Shown: positions 1 to 8,733, counted from the first letter of the stretch. The stretch: DNA of 64,000 bases from CAWANF01 sp963783355 (GCA_963783355.1 CAWANF010000001.1:868001-932000), one strand, 5' to 3'. Notes: generated from the sequence alone by a model not told the origin. Translations and numbers: made by a program.

Positions 1-151
1 CGAAACCAAGTACCGGAGCTAGAATCATCCAGAATATTTTCATACCGGTACTGTTGCCAAACCAATATCCCCAGTAGCCAAATGCCAGGACGACACCTGC
101 TTCCATGAGTCCGCGTAATCCTAAATTGAATGTTTGAATTTTTGATTCCAT
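1..151 (-). CDS. DUF2568/YrdB-like membrane protein (5' part only)
   Basis: The reading frame starts at the ATG complementary to 149-151 and runs off the left edge, leaving about 50 residues. It begins MESKIQTFNLGLRGLMEAG and continues with a hydrophobic stretch containing FGYWGYWFG. The pattern 'NLGLR..LE...FGYWG' followed by a second hydrophobic segment ending in APVLG resembles the small four-helix integral membrane family DUF2568 (YrdB), whose function is unknown. The family assignment rests on recollection of the family pattern and on half a protein, so it is tentative. It lies in the same orientation as the next gene but is separated from it by a 310-bp gap with repeats. Confidence 0.5.
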   Translation of the reverse strand, partial: MESKIQTFNLGLRGLMEAGVVLAFGYWGYWFGNSTGMKIFWMILAPVLGF

Positions 152-230
152 AGTGGTTCAATAAATAAAAGAATCGGGAATATAGAAAATCGGAAAACGG
201 AAGATGGATACTATAGCATGAAGAACTGAA

Positions 231-286
231 AAATCCCCCTTAGAAAAGAGCTTGTCCCGAATACTTTCGGGAGGGTGTAGGGGGTT
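231..286. repeat. Nested palindromic element
   Basis: Outer arms AATCCCCCT (232-240) and AGGGGGTT (279-286) enclose an inner hairpin CCCGAA-TACT-TTCGGG (256-271). The nested layout looks like the small palindromic intergenic repeats scattered through FCB genomes rather than a simple terminator, because no T-run follows either arm. Only one copy is in this window. Confidence 0.55.
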
Positions 287-391
287 GTTAAATGAATTCA
301 AAATTAAACAAAAATTACAAGTTCAAAGCCTGAAATTGTCTAAATCAGCCTGACTCATGATTCAGCTAAAATTATTAGTAAAAGCATTCTC

Positions 392-419
392 AAACGTCTA
401 AAATCAAATATCTAAAGTC
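392..419 (-). repeat. GA-phased heptad array A
   Basis: Read on the minus strand, four consecutive 7-mers all begin with GA: GACTTTA, GATATTT, GATTTTA, GACGTTT. A fifth, GAGAATG, follows in register. The array lies about 40 nt downstream of the stop of the membrane protein gene at 462. The same phased units recur in arrays at 1159, 6303, 53604 and 57732. Confidence 0.6.
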
Positions 420-461
420 TTTTTGAACACAGAGTACATGGAAATAGCAAAACTGAATCTC

Positions 462-1151
462 TTATACCATTTTCAATGTACCAGCTGTTTGTAGCGATGC
501 AGTCCTTGCCGAGCGGTTTCGATCTATCCAGTAAGCCCAAAGTACAAACAGCCATTGCAACTCACCGGCCCAAGCAATAGCCATCACATTTGGCGGTGGT
601 GAGCCAAATAAGCTGCTGGTATGGATGAAAATCAATAAACCAATCATCATCCAGAAGCCATAACTGCCCACTTTATTTTTGGGTTCGGTTGATTGCACAT
701 AAAACCACAATCCAACAAAAAAGATCGCACCTTCTGCAAAGATTTCAATAGGCATGTAATTCCAAAGTCCGAATCCGACTAAAGGAGCATTCCCTGGATA
801 GAGCGGCAAATCGGGACGATGTACCAGTAAATCCAGCAACCAGTGGCTCAGTACACACAGTCCAAGGATAATAGAACCTCTGTAATTACGCTTTACAAAA
901 TAGTAGACGATACCGAAAAGAATTCCCCAAATAATAGCCATCAACAGGCTGTGAGATATTGGATAATCAGTAAAATTGAGCGGCGTCATTTTAGTGATGC
1001 CTGGCTGAATGGCAACATGTTCCCATCCAAGAAGAATAAATGTCGGCCAGAGTAAATCCAGAAACTGTGCAGCCAGGAACAGGGTCCCGAGTGAAATTTT
1101 TGGAGTTGCTTTTTTAGCTCCAAGTCCGACACCAAAATGACCGATAAACAT
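462..1151 (-). CDS. DUF457/YdjM-like integral membrane protein
   Basis: This 229-residue protein is mostly hydrophobic with about six membrane segments. It starts MFIGHFGVGLGAKK and carries a second histidine motif, YPISHSLLMAIIWG near residue 65, and a third, LSHWLLDLLVHRPDLPL near 105. The spaced HxG...HS...HWLLD pattern is that of the inner-membrane metal-dependent hydrolase-like family (DUF457, YdjM), where the histidines and aspartates are thought to bind metal. No substrate can be inferred. It is transcribed alone. A heptad array lies just before its start (1159-1187) and another after its stop (392-419). Confidence 0.65.
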   Translation of the reverse strand: MFIGHFGVGLGAKKATPKISLGTLFLAAQFLDLLWPTFILLGWEHVAIQPGITKMTPLNFTDYPISHSLLMAIIWGILFGIVYYFVKRNYRGSIILGLCVLSHWLLDLLVHRPDLPLYPGNAPLVGFGLWNYMPIEIFAEGAIFFVGLWFYVQSTEPKNKVGSYGFWMMIGLLIFIHTSSLFGSPPPNVMAIAWAGELQWLFVLWAYWIDRNRSARTASLQTAGTLKMV

Positions 1152-1158
1152 AAATAAT

Positions 1159-1187
1159 GAGTAGTGAGTAGTGAGTAGTGAGTAGTG
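1159..1187 (+). repeat. GA-phased heptad array B (GAGTAGT x4)
   Basis: Four perfect tandem copies of GAGTAGT, followed by GAGA, sit 7 nt upstream of the start of the minus-strand membrane protein gene at 1151. Copy number of such arrays is likely to vary between strains. Confidence 0.8.
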
Positions 1188-1372
1188 AGAATATATTTGT
1201 AATAATGATTGTTCTTGAAATCCTGAATATTAAATAACTAAACTATTTGAAATATTCAATTTAAGGAAATGGATTTCCGAAATTATTGTGCAGTTGATAG
1301 TGTATCAGCAGTTAAATTCTGCTTATAAATTTTGCAGGTCAAAGACAACTAACTCTATCACTATAACATTAC

Positions 1373-2044
1373 TTAAAACCTCACACCCACATTAAACAAC
1401 AAACCCCGGGTCGACCATTTATTTTGTGATGTTTTCGCCGTTTTAACAAGTCCTAAAGCATAAATAAATTGAACATAGGGTTGTGGTTTCATATCAGGGA
1501 AAACAAATCCAATTCCGCCGTTGGCTAAAAAGTTGAGTTTATACATTTCATTTGTGATGTCATACGTTATATTCCCGTTAGCATCAGAACCTACTTGTTG
1601 AGGATCGTGGGATATGTAGTTGGCTTTCAAAAGATACCCTATTTCAGGCCCAAAAACGGCGTATAAACCTGAATAATCATCCTGGGTGTAATAATGAAAC
1701 AAAAGAGCCATATCAATATATTGCTGATCTGTTTTTGAATACAAATCTGCGGAGGGAGCATTCGTTAATATTACGATATCATTTGTAGCCTGCTGTTTAT
1801 CACCCCAATGAAGATATTTGAAATTAGCAGAAACGGAATAGACTTCAGCGAATGGGAATTCAATATTAAGGCCGGCATTATAAAAAATCCTTTTTTGAGA
1901 TTTAAAAACGGTTGATTGATTCACGTACTGCAGGGATGACCAGGTTCCGCCAACTTCTACTCCGAAATGAATAGGATTATTTTGTGCCAGGGCTGAAACG
2001 GCAAGAAAAAGGACAAAGCCCAGGGCAGAAATTATTTTTTTCAT
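1373..2044 (-). CDS. Outer-membrane beta-barrel protein, paralogue 1
   Basis: A 223-residue exported protein. It has a signal peptide (about residues 1-20, ending VSALAQ), alternating hydrophobic/polar strands, and a C-terminal segment ending GLLFNVGVRF, with the terminal Phe expected for BAM-inserted barrels. The family is the PorT/OmpW-like 'outer membrane beta-barrel' group common in FCB bacteria. It shares motifs with its upstream neighbour at 2212-2895: IHFGVEVGGTWS versus VHFSVEVGGNWS, LFHYYTQ versus LFHYYIQ, GPEIGYLLKANY versus GPEAGYLLKANY, and KWSTRGLLFNVGVRF versus QWSTRGLMFNVGVRF. The two are therefore tandem duplicates. The function is unknown. Confidence 0.75.
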   Translation of the reverse strand: MKKIISALGFVLFLAVSALAQNNPIHFGVEVGGTWSSLQYVNQSTVFKSQKRIFYNAGLNIEFPFAEVYSVSANFKYLHWGDKQQATNDIVILTNAPSADLYSKTDQQYIDMALLFHYYTQDDYSGLYAVFGPEIGYLLKANYISHDPQQVGSDANGNITYDITNEMYKLNFLANGGIGFVFPDMKPQPYVQFIYALGLVKTAKTSQNKWSTRGLLFNVGVRF

Positions 2045-2092
2045 ATTGCTTATACAATTTAAACTCTCAAGTGTGACAACGACTTTGCTTTA

Positions 2093-2119
2093 TAATAAGC
2101 ATTAAAACCTAATCCTGCC
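2093..2119. repeat. Duplicated upstream block, copy 1
   Basis: The sequence AAGCATTAAAACCTAATCC and flanking bases (about 25 bp in all) recurs at 2948-2974. Each copy lies about 50-75 nt upstream of one of the two beta-barrel genes, so the duplication that made the pair included 5' DNA. Read on the minus strand both copies encode AGLGFNAY. This may be a relic of an older coding end or a shared regulatory block. Confidence 0.6.
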
Positions 2120-2211
2120 AAGAAAACATAAGAAACTAAATGTGTTACAGCAGATAAATTTTTTGATTTGTCGCGTTTTCGGGAATTGTACCAAATACTT
2201 ACAAAATCAGA

Positions 2212-2895
2212 TTAAAATCTGACACCAACATTAAACATTAATCCACGAGTAGACCATTGATCGGCCGAAAAGGATTTTTTTGATGTTTTAATTAAGCCTA
2301 GAGAATAAATGGCTTGTATATACGGTTGGGGCTTAATACCGGTAAATATATAGCCTATCCCGGCGTCTAACAGAAGATTCCATCGGTACATATATTTTTT
2401 GATATCCGTATTAAAACCGTCGTTAATAGACAAATTACCAACCATTGCATTCCTGTTGTACAGATAATTGGCTTTCAAAAGATATCCTGCTTCAGGTCCA
2501 AATAAGGCATAAAAACCAGAAGAATTATTTTGTATGTAATAATGAAATAAAAAGGCCAAATCCAGATATTTCTGGTCTGTTCTCATAGTTATTCCCCTGG
2601 AAGTACCGGTTGATGTTCCGGGTATAGTTGCACCTGTTGTTTTTCCATTTTCTCCCCAAAAGACGTAACGAAAATTGGCAGAAAATGAATACTTTTCTGA
2701 AAAGGGGAATTCTATACCGGCAACTGCATTATAGAGTAATCTTTTATCATATTTTACCAAAACCGTCTGTACGGAATGCTGGAGCTGTGACCAGTTTCCC
2801 CCAACTTCCACGCTAAAATGCACTTTGTTGTTTTGTGCCTGGGCCTCCATGAAGGTTAACAGAAGGAGCACGATGATATATAGAATTTTTTTCAT
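2212..2895 (-). CDS. Outer-membrane beta-barrel protein, paralogue 2
   Basis: The preferred start is the ATG at 2893-2895, which gives a 227-residue protein opening MKKILYIIVLLLLTFMEAQAQ, a normal signal peptide. The longer frame to 2943 only adds a non-signal-like extension. The body matches paralogue 1 along its length, including the GPEAGYLLKANY and STRGLMFNVGVRF segments and a terminal Phe. It is probably an outer-membrane barrel of the PorT-like class. Only 167 bp separate it from paralogue 1, with no clear terminator between them, but the repeated upstream block suggests that each copy has its own promoter. The function is unknown. Confidence 0.75.
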   Translation of the reverse strand: MKKILYIIVLLLLTFMEAQAQNNKVHFSVEVGGNWSQLQHSVQTVLVKYDKRLLYNAVAGIEFPFSEKYSFSANFRYVFWGENGKTTGATIPGTSTGTSRGITMRTDQKYLDLAFLFHYYIQNNSSGFYALFGPEAGYLLKANYLYNRNAMVGNLSINDGFNTDIKKYMYRWNLLLDAGIGYIFTGIKPQPYIQAIYSLGLIKTSKKSFSADQWSTRGLMFNVGVRF

Positions 2896-2947
2896 GATGA
2901 ATAATATCTTTGTCTCTCTTTGATGATAACGATTCCATGTCAAGTAT

Positions 2948-2974
2948 AAGCATTAAAACCTAATCCTGCCATAA
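2948..2974. repeat. Duplicated upstream block, copy 2
   Basis: Second copy of the 25-bp block described at 2093-2119, here upstream of paralogue 2. On the minus strand it forms the end of a 31-codon open frame (3034-2941) that reads through FRIMAGLGFNAYT. I do not annotate that frame as a gene. Confidence 0.6.
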
Positions 2975-3036
2975 TTCTGAATCCTTTTTCTATTTCGGTC
3001 GTATACTTATTAAAAATATCATAATCGGGAATCATT

Positions 3037-3252
3037 ATGTGGAAAAGAATTCTTCGGGTCTTGACGACTTTATTCAGTGCCTACAGCTTTTACCAAAATC
3101 CTGTCAGGTTTATAATCAGCCTTCTTGCCTTATTTCTCGTCCCATACCTGGTGTATATTTTTTGGGGAACCATTATACTGCTTGTCCTGGTGATACTTGG
3201 CATATATGCTCTTTATAGATTAATAACCGGTAAAAAGAAAAAATGGACGTGA
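3037..3252 (+). CDS. Small membrane protein of unknown function
   Basis: A 71-residue ORF with two adjacent hydrophobic segments (about residues 24-40 and 42-62) and a Lys-rich tail (GKKKKWT). The charge pattern is that of a small inner-membrane protein with a cytoplasmic basic C-terminus. It is divergent from the beta-barrel pair, with the starts about 140 bp apart. I do not recognise a family. The absence of a clear ribosome-binding site and the short length leave some doubt that it is expressed. Confidence 0.5.
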   Translation: MWKRILRVLTTLFSAYSFYQNPVRFIISLLALFLVPYLVYIFWGTIILLVLVILGIYALYRLITGKKKKWT

Positions 3253-3557
3253 TAAGCGCGTTCGAATTGTTTTTTAAATTTCGGGTCAGAATTCTTAGTA
3301 AGTCCCAGGCTCAACATTGAATTCGATATGTCTTATTATAACCATTATTAGAGCTGATAAAATCTCTATCTTTACGCCCTGAAGCGGAAATTTCATCAAA
3401 ACTTCCTTTCTCTCATTATTATTGAACGGGTGATCAGTCCACCGCGGGTTATATATTATTTCTGTTTATATTCACCTGAGCCTGTGCAATATGCATTTTG
3501 ATGGCTTTTTATTTTTCGTTCTTTTTCACTTTTAAGTATTTAAAATCAATAGATATT
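3253..3557. other. Intergenic region before the M1 peptidase
   Basis: No gene was found. TATCTTTA at 3368-3375 fits the Bacteroidota -7 consensus TAnnTTTG except for the last base, but it lies about 180 nt upstream of the next start and no -33 element is evident. Confidence 0.4.
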
Positions 3558-5539
3558 ATGAAACAAACGTTGTTTACTATTCTGAGCATCAGTTGTGTTT
3601 TAGCCCTGAGCCGTGTCACTCAGGCACAACAAAAAAGTCGTTATGATCAACATAAAGTGTTCGATCAAACTTTTCTGGATCAACCTGGAAACGCCTATCG
3701 CAGCGGGGACGGCGATCAGGGGCCGATGTTCTGGCAAAACCGGGCGGATTACGAAATATCAGCCCGTCTCGATACTGAGAATAAGTCTATATCTGCTACC
3801 GATGTAATCACATACACCAATAACAGTCCGGATAAGCTGCAATTATGTCTGGCTACAGATGGAAGAAAACCTCTATAATAAAGATTCCCGCGGGACCATT
3901 ATCGCACCCTCGGATGGTTATCGTTATATCATACCCGGATTCAGCGGTGGTTATACTATCGAATCGTTATCTGTTAAATTGAACGGGAAAACGTTCAAAC
4001 CGGATTATGTTATTACTGATACCCGCATGCAGATTCGTTTGCCGCAGGTACTGAAGGGAAACGGCGGTAAATTAATCATCAGTATAAAATATCATTATAT
4101 GATTCCGCCTTTTAAAAACAGGACAGGGTATGGAAAAACAAAAGACGGATGGTTGTTCAATATCGCCCAGTGGTACCCGAGAATGGCGGTATATGACGAT
4201 ATCCGGGGATGGAATAACCTGCCTTACCTGGGCCGCGGACAATTTTATACCGATTATGGAAATTTCGATTATAAGATCAATGTGCCCTGGAATTATACCG
4301 TAGTTGGCTCCGGTGAATTGCAAAATCCCAAACAGGTTTTATCGCAGACGGAAATAAAACGGATTGATGAAGCGCGGAAAAGTGATAAAACGGTGATGAT
4401 CATTGGTAAAAATGACATCAAAGATCCGAAAATGCGGCCGGTACGTCATGGCAGGCTGACCTGGCATTTCAAAATGCACGACGCCCGTGGGGTGGTATGG
4501 GCGGCATCGAACGCTTTCATGTGGGACGCGGCCCGAATGAATTTGCCCGGTGGAAAAACCGCTCTTGCCGAATCGGCGTATCCTGTTGAATCAGCGGGAA
4601 ATAAGGCATGGGGACGTTCAACGCAGTTCGTGAAAGGTACCATCGAGTATAATTCCAAACAATGGTATCCATACCCGTGGCCTGTCGCTATAAACATTGC
4701 AGCCAAAGCAGGCGGTATGGAATATCCCGGGGTGACTTTCATCGGTATGGATGGCCGCGTTCCTGGTTTGTGGGGTGTAATTACGCATGAGATGGGACAT
4801 TCATGGTTCCCGATGATCGTAGGTTCCGATGAGCGCCGGTATGGCTGGATGGACGAAGGATTCAACACGTTTCATCAATATTTATTCAACGCTGAATTTC
4901 AATAATGACGAATTCGGACATTACAGTATGTACACTAAATCGCCGGCGGCTTTTGCTGCTCGGGTTTCTCATTATAAAGACATTCCGCCGATTATGACAC
5001 GTCCCGATGCGGTCAAAAACCATTATGTCGGCATCAATTCGTATGTAAAACCGGCACTCGGCTTATGGATGCTTCGTGAATATGTTTTAGGCCATAAGCG
5101 TTTCGATTATGCCTTCCGTACGTATATCAACAGGTGGGCTTATAAACATCCGAAACCGATCGATTTTTTCCGTACGATGAACGACGCATCCGGAGAAGAT
5201 TTAAATTGGTTCTGGAAAGAATGGTTCTATGAAACCTGGCAGTTGGATCAATCGGTTGATCATGTCAAATATATTAACGGAGATCCCAAAAGCGGCATTG
5301 TTATTACGATTTCAAATAATGATCGAATGGTTATGCCGGCAACAGTGAAAGTTGTAGAATCAAATGGACATTCTGGAGAGGTGAATCTGCCGGTTGAAAT
5401 TTGGCAGCGCGGTGGGACCTGGAGCTTTAAATACGCCTCAACAAGCCCGGTGGATTCAGTCATCATTGATCCCAATCATATGCTTCCGGATGTGAATCAA
5501 AAGAATAATATCTGGACCTCGGGAGTTCAGGTTAAATAA
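3558..5539 (+). pseudogene. M1-family aminopeptidase, interrupted by two frameshifts
   Basis: Three overlapping frames rebuild one exported M1 zinc metallopeptidase of about 659 residues. The start at 3558 gives a signal peptide (MKQTLFTILSISCVLA, ending in TQAQ). The first frame breaks near 3843. Dropping one T there restores LQYVWLQMEENLYNKDSRG, a conserved N-terminal M1 segment. The second break is near 4870, where dropping one T restores MDEGFNTFINIYSTLNF. The catalytic parts are intact: GGMEYPG (substrate/exopeptidase motif, near residue 385) and HEMGH (near 410), followed 18 residues later by the third zinc ligand in DEGFNTF. Everything outside the two single-base insertions reads like a functional enzyme, so sequencing or assembly error is as likely as recent gene loss. 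There is no slippery heptamer to suggest programmed shifting. The terminator at 5633 follows. Confidence 0.85.
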
Positions 5540-5632
5540 TAATTTCATTCAATGGAATAAGAAGTATTAAAAAAACGGGAATGGATGACTTTTTGTGGTT
5601 TCCCGGAGTTCCTGGTTTAAGTCTGAAATTTC

Positions 5633-5670
5633 ATGAGGCAGCATTGAAAGTGCTGCCTCATATTTTTTTT
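5633..5670 (+). terminator. Rho-independent terminator after M1 peptidase
   Basis: An 11-bp perfect stem, ATGAGGCAGCA (5633-5643) with TGCTGCCTCAT (5651-5661), has a 7-nt loop and is followed by eight T residues. Confidence 0.9.
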
Positions 5671-5703
5671 ACCGGCAATGGAATAAGGTCACAACTCGAT
5701 TAT

Positions 5704-5942
5704 GAGACCTGAAAAGACCTGTCTAAGCCTCACCATTACTTCCCGGTGTTGTCATCCTGAACTTGATTCAGGATCCAGCAGGATGAAGTAACAGAATACA
5801 AACCTGATTACGTCTAAGAACGTTTTAGCCAAAGTGATTGGAGTCATCCTGACATTAATTGCCAATGCCCTGCGTTATTAGATCCCGGGTTGGTGCTCCG
5901 ACGTTTTTTTCGGAGGATGACAATGACATGGAGATTTAGAAT
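5704..5942. repeat. 239-bp repeat, unit 1
   Basis: Unit 1 of a tandem pair. Within it, TTGTCATCC (5749-5757) and GGATGACAA (5915-5923) form inverted ends around a roughly 175-bp core. Inside the left end lies the hairpin CCTGAACTTGATTCAGG and the arm pair TCATCCTG / CAGGATGA. The core between 5750 and 5875 is nearly identical to unit 2, while the last 40 bp have diverged. Confidence 0.85.
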
Positions 5943-6190
5943 AGAAATCTGAAAGACCTATCTAAACCTCATCATCACTTCCCAATGTTGTCATCCTGAA
6001 CTTGATTCAGGATCCAGCAGGATGAAGTAACAGAATACAAACCTGATTACGTCTGAGAACGTTTTAGCCAAAGTGATTGGAGTCATCCTGACATTAATTG
6101 CCAATGCCCTGCTTTATTAGATTCACGGTTGGGGCCGGCGATGTCCTAATTTTTTCCGAGGGATGACAATGATATGATGATATTGAATAG
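5943..6190. repeat. 239-bp repeat, unit 2
   Basis: Second copy, offset by 239 bp, with the same inverted ends TTGTCATCC (5988-5996) and GGATGACAA (6161-6169). A third, truncated unit start (GAAACCTGAAAGACGTGTCTA) follows at about 6190, so the array may once have been longer. No ORF of note lies inside, consistent with a non-autonomous MITE-like element. Confidence 0.8.
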
Positions 6191-6302
6191 AAACCTGAAA
6201 GACGTGTCTATACCTTTTCCACACCTCCCAATCAGAATAAAGATTAGACTTTGGTAAGCCTCGATATTCTAATTATCTAATGATGCCGTAATAACTTATT
6301 AT

Positions 6303-6381
6303 TAGTATTGAGTATTGAGTATTGAGTATTGAGTATTGAGTATTGAGTATTGAGATTTTAGACGTTTGATTTTAGATTCAA
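6303..6381 (+). repeat. GA-phased heptad array C
   Basis: Six full GAGTATT units (6310-6351) preceded by a partial one pass, after a 2-nt slip, into GATTTTA, GACGTTT, GATTTTA and GATTCAA (6354-6381) in unbroken 7-bp register. The array ends about 18 nt before the start codon of the ArsA-like ATPase gene, so it occupies the expected promoter/5'UTR region. Confidence 0.85.
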
Positions 6382-6399
6382 CATTATTCAAGAGAGCCT

Positions 6400-7575
6400 A
6401 TGCCGGGACGTCGAATTATTTTGTTTACCGGGAAAGGAGGTGTCGGTAAGACAACGGTTGCTGCTGCAACGGCGGTCAAAGCAGCCGCTTGCGGGTATAA
6501 AACGCTTATCATGTCCACCGATCCCGCACACAGCCTTGCCGATGCTCTGGATACGGAATTAGGACCGGAACCTAAGGAAATAAAGGAGCACCTTTTTGCC
6601 CTGGAAATAGACTTGTATTATTCAATGAAAAAGTATTGGGGCGGCATCAGGGAGCTGCTGCTTGTGTTGTTGAAATGGCAGGGTCTGGAATCGGTAGCTG
6701 CTGAGGAACTGGCGGCTATCCCGGGAATGGGTGAAGGCTCAGCACTTTTATGGCTGGATAAATTCTATCATGAAGATGATTATGAGGTAATTATCATCGA
6801 TAGTGCCCCGACCGGGGAGACGCTCACATTGTTAACTTTGCCACAAATTACCAAATGGTGGCTGATGCAGGCATTTCCATTTCAGAAATTTACGGTGAGA
6901 ACGGTTGGCAGGGCCCTGCGAATGGTAACTGGAGTTCCATTCGATAAAGGCTATAATGAACTGGAAGAGATATTCGGTAAGCTGGAACGAATTCAGAACG
7001 TGATGATAGATTCGAAAATTTGTTCCATTCGGCTGGTTATGAATCCAGAACGAATGGTGATCCAGGAATCGCGCAGAGCTTTCACCTATCTGCAATTATA
7101 TGGTTACACGATAGACGCTGTTATTATCAATCGCATTATTGAGGAATCGAAAGCGGGGACGTTGTTCAGTCCGTATATCACCTCCCAGAATAAATATTTA
7201 CAGGAAATTGAAGACAGCTTTTCACCATTGCCCATATTTAAAGTTTCCCACCAGGGGAAAGAAGTGTTTGGGATAAAACAGCTCAGTGAGATAGGAGAGA
7301 GCCTGTATCAGTCAAAAGATCCTGCTTTGATTTTTAATTCCGATTCGGTGTATCAACTAAATCAGAAGGATGGGAAATATCATTTAAAGATACACCTGCC
7401 ATTTATAGAAACAGCCGATTATTCCGTGAAGCAATTAGGGGATCAGCTGGTATTACAGGTAAAAAATCAGCGCAGGAACCTGTTTCTTCCCAGTTTTTTA
7501 AATTATTACACTATCAGCGAACACCGCCTGGAATCGGGATGGCTGTATATCACTTTTTCAAAAATTCCGGGTTGA
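6400..7575 (+). CDS. ArsA/Get3-family ATPase
   Basis: A 391-residue single-domain ATPase of the ArsA (anion-transporting / tail-anchored protein) SIMIBI class. The deviant P-loop TGKGGVGKTT is at residues 10-19, STDPAHSLAD (switch I) is near 39, and IIDSAPTGETL (switch II / DTAPTG-type motif) is near 133. The C-terminal 70 residues form an HSP20-like beta domain (HLKIHLPF... to the end) as in bacterial ArsA homologues outside arsenic operons. No arsB, arsR or arsC lies nearby, and the protein has one ATPase half rather than the two of plasmid ArsA, so a role in arsenite efflux is unsupported. A targeting or chaperone-like function is possible. The gene is monocistronic. Confidence 0.85.
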   Translation: MPGRRIILFTGKGGVGKTTVAAATAVKAAACGYKTLIMSTDPAHSLADALDTELGPEPKEIKEHLFALEIDLYYSMKKYWGGIRELLLVLLKWQGLESVAAEELAAIPGMGEGSALLWLDKFYHEDDYEVIIIDSAPTGETLTLLTLPQITKWWLMQAFPFQKFTVRTVGRALRMVTGVPFDKGYNELEEIFGKLERIQNVMIDSKICSIRLVMNPERMVIQESRRAFTYLQLYGYTIDAVIINRIIEESKAGTLFSPYITSQNKYLQEIEDSFSPLPIFKVSHQGKEVFGIKQLSEIGESLYQSKDPALIFNSDSVYQLNQKDGKYHLKIHLPFIETADYSVKQLGDQLVLQVKNQRRNLFLPSFLNYYTISEHRLESGWLYITFSKIPG

Positions 7576-7654
7576 ATCAGGAAAATGACATCACACGAAA
7601 AGTGGTTTCCAAGGTAAAAAAATAGAGATGTCGCAAGTTTGTAACTTGTGACAT

Positions 7655-8653
7655 TTAGGATACTTCAACAGCCTGCGGTTGAAACAGGAAATGATTTTGA
7701 CGCCAAATAAAATGCGTGTTCATATTATCACAAAATTGATTCAACCGATTGGAAATCCACCGGATATCCTTTTCATTTGTTAAAGGCCTTGTTTCGGCAT
7801 AATCAAGTTTTAACGGATGAGCTGAGATAGAAACGACTTTATCCTTTTGTATGGCTACATCGAATAATAATTGTAAATCATTTCGATAATGAGGATCGAT
7901 GGTATAGTCGTTAAGCAGATCCCCGGAACTGTAAATAACCGGGGTTTTATCAAACCATTCGATACACTGAAAATGATGCGGGCTGTGTCCCCATATTAAA
8001 CCGGCCCCGGCTTCCGCCATCTTCATTGCCAGGCTTCGATATAGTTTATCAATTTCCGGTGCCCAGTTTGGCTGCCAGTGGATTGAAACGATGACGAAAT
8101 CAACTGATTCTGCCAGTTTCGAAATACGGGTTGTTATCTTTCTGGCTGAACGGACATCCAGCAGTTTTATATAAGAAATACCTGGCTTGTCGGGTCCGGC
8201 GGCAAAGTTTTCCTGGTGATCGCAAAATGCAAGAACACCAATTCGTATCCCGTTTTTTCGAACTATGTAAGGACTAAAAGCTTCATCGCTATTTCTTCCT
8301 GCCCCGCAAAATTTGATGTTGTTATTTTGTAGAATAGAAAGCGTATCGGTTAAACCGGCTATGCCGGCATCGAGGATATGGTTATTTGCTGTGGAAACCA
8401 TGTCGATGCCGAGTAATTTTAATACTTGTACCGCTAAGGGTTCGGCCCTGAAATAAAAGGTCTTTTCAGTCCCTTCGAAAAAAGTATTATTGCGTGCCAA
8501 AGCACATTCGAGATTGGCAAAAAATAAATCTTTTTCTCTTGTCAAATTGATTAAGTGGCGAATGGCAAATTCAGGTCCTTCTCTGTTAATTGTATTGGTG
8601 ACCCCGCGAGCAAGCATAATATCGCCCCCTAAAAGAAGACGTACTGTATCCAT
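7655..8653 (-). CDS. CapA-family metallophosphatase-like protein
   Basis: A 332-residue protein of the CapA / PGA_cap family, named after the poly-gamma-glutamate capsule protein and built on a calcineurin-like phosphoesterase fold. Diagnostic segments are GGDIMLARGV (residues 9-18), FFANLECAL near 45, STANNHILDAG near 87, VSIHWQPNW near 190 and WGHSPHHFQ near 221. Each holds conserved metal-ligand Asp, Asn or His residues. No signal peptide is visible, unlike many CapA proteins, so it may be cytoplasmic. No capB or capC gene is present, so capsule synthesis cannot be inferred. The gene is convergent with the ArsA-like gene. Confidence 0.8.
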   Translation of the reverse strand: MDTVRLLLGGDIMLARGVTNTINREGPEFAIRHLINLTREKDLFFANLECALARNNTFFEGTEKTFYFRAEPLAVQVLKLLGIDMVSTANNHILDAGIAGLTDTLSILQNNNIKFCGAGRNSDEAFSPYIVRKNGIRIGVLAFCDHQENFAAGPDKPGISYIKLLDVRSARKITTRISKLAESVDFVIVSIHWQPNWAPEIDKLYRSLAMKMAEAGAGLIWGHSPHHFQCIEWFDKTPVIYSSGDLLNDYTIDPHYRNDLQLLFDVAIQKDKVVSISAHPLKLDYAETRPLTNEKDIRWISNRLNQFCDNMNTHFIWRQNHFLFQPQAVEVS

Positions 8654-8733
8654 ATGGCTATAAATAGGTTAGTAAATAATGGGCATTCTACCTGTAAGAA
8701 TACCGAACGACGACTGATGTTTTTTAAAGCGTT

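Larger units (their letters stand above)
152..461. other. Non-coding gap with palindromic repeat and heptad array
   Basis: No gene is seen. The gap holds a stem-loop (231-286) and a GA-phased heptad array (392-419), both described separately. The rest is AT-rich sequence with no recognisable signal. Confidence 0.6.
5671..6399. other. Repeat-rich gap without genes
   Basis: No convincing ORF is present. The gap contains a 239-bp tandem duplication of a palindrome-ended element (5704-6190) and a heptad array (6303-6381) that runs almost up to the ArsA-like gene. Confidence 0.7.

Noticed and set aside
2941..3034. 31-codon minus-strand ORF upstream of the beta-barrel pair
   Set aside because: Very short, ends in the repeated AGLGFNAY block and has no support beyond an ATG.
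3558..5539. Programmed frameshifting in the M1 peptidase
   Set aside because: Neither break sits at a slippery heptamer, and both are consistent with one inserted T, so error or decay is simpler.
5704..6190. CRISPR array
   Set aside because: Two long units of 239 bp with no short repeat/spacer alternation and no cas genes.
6400..7575. Arsenic-resistance operon
   Set aside because: Single ArsA-like gene with HSP20-like tail and no arsB, arsC or arsR nearby.
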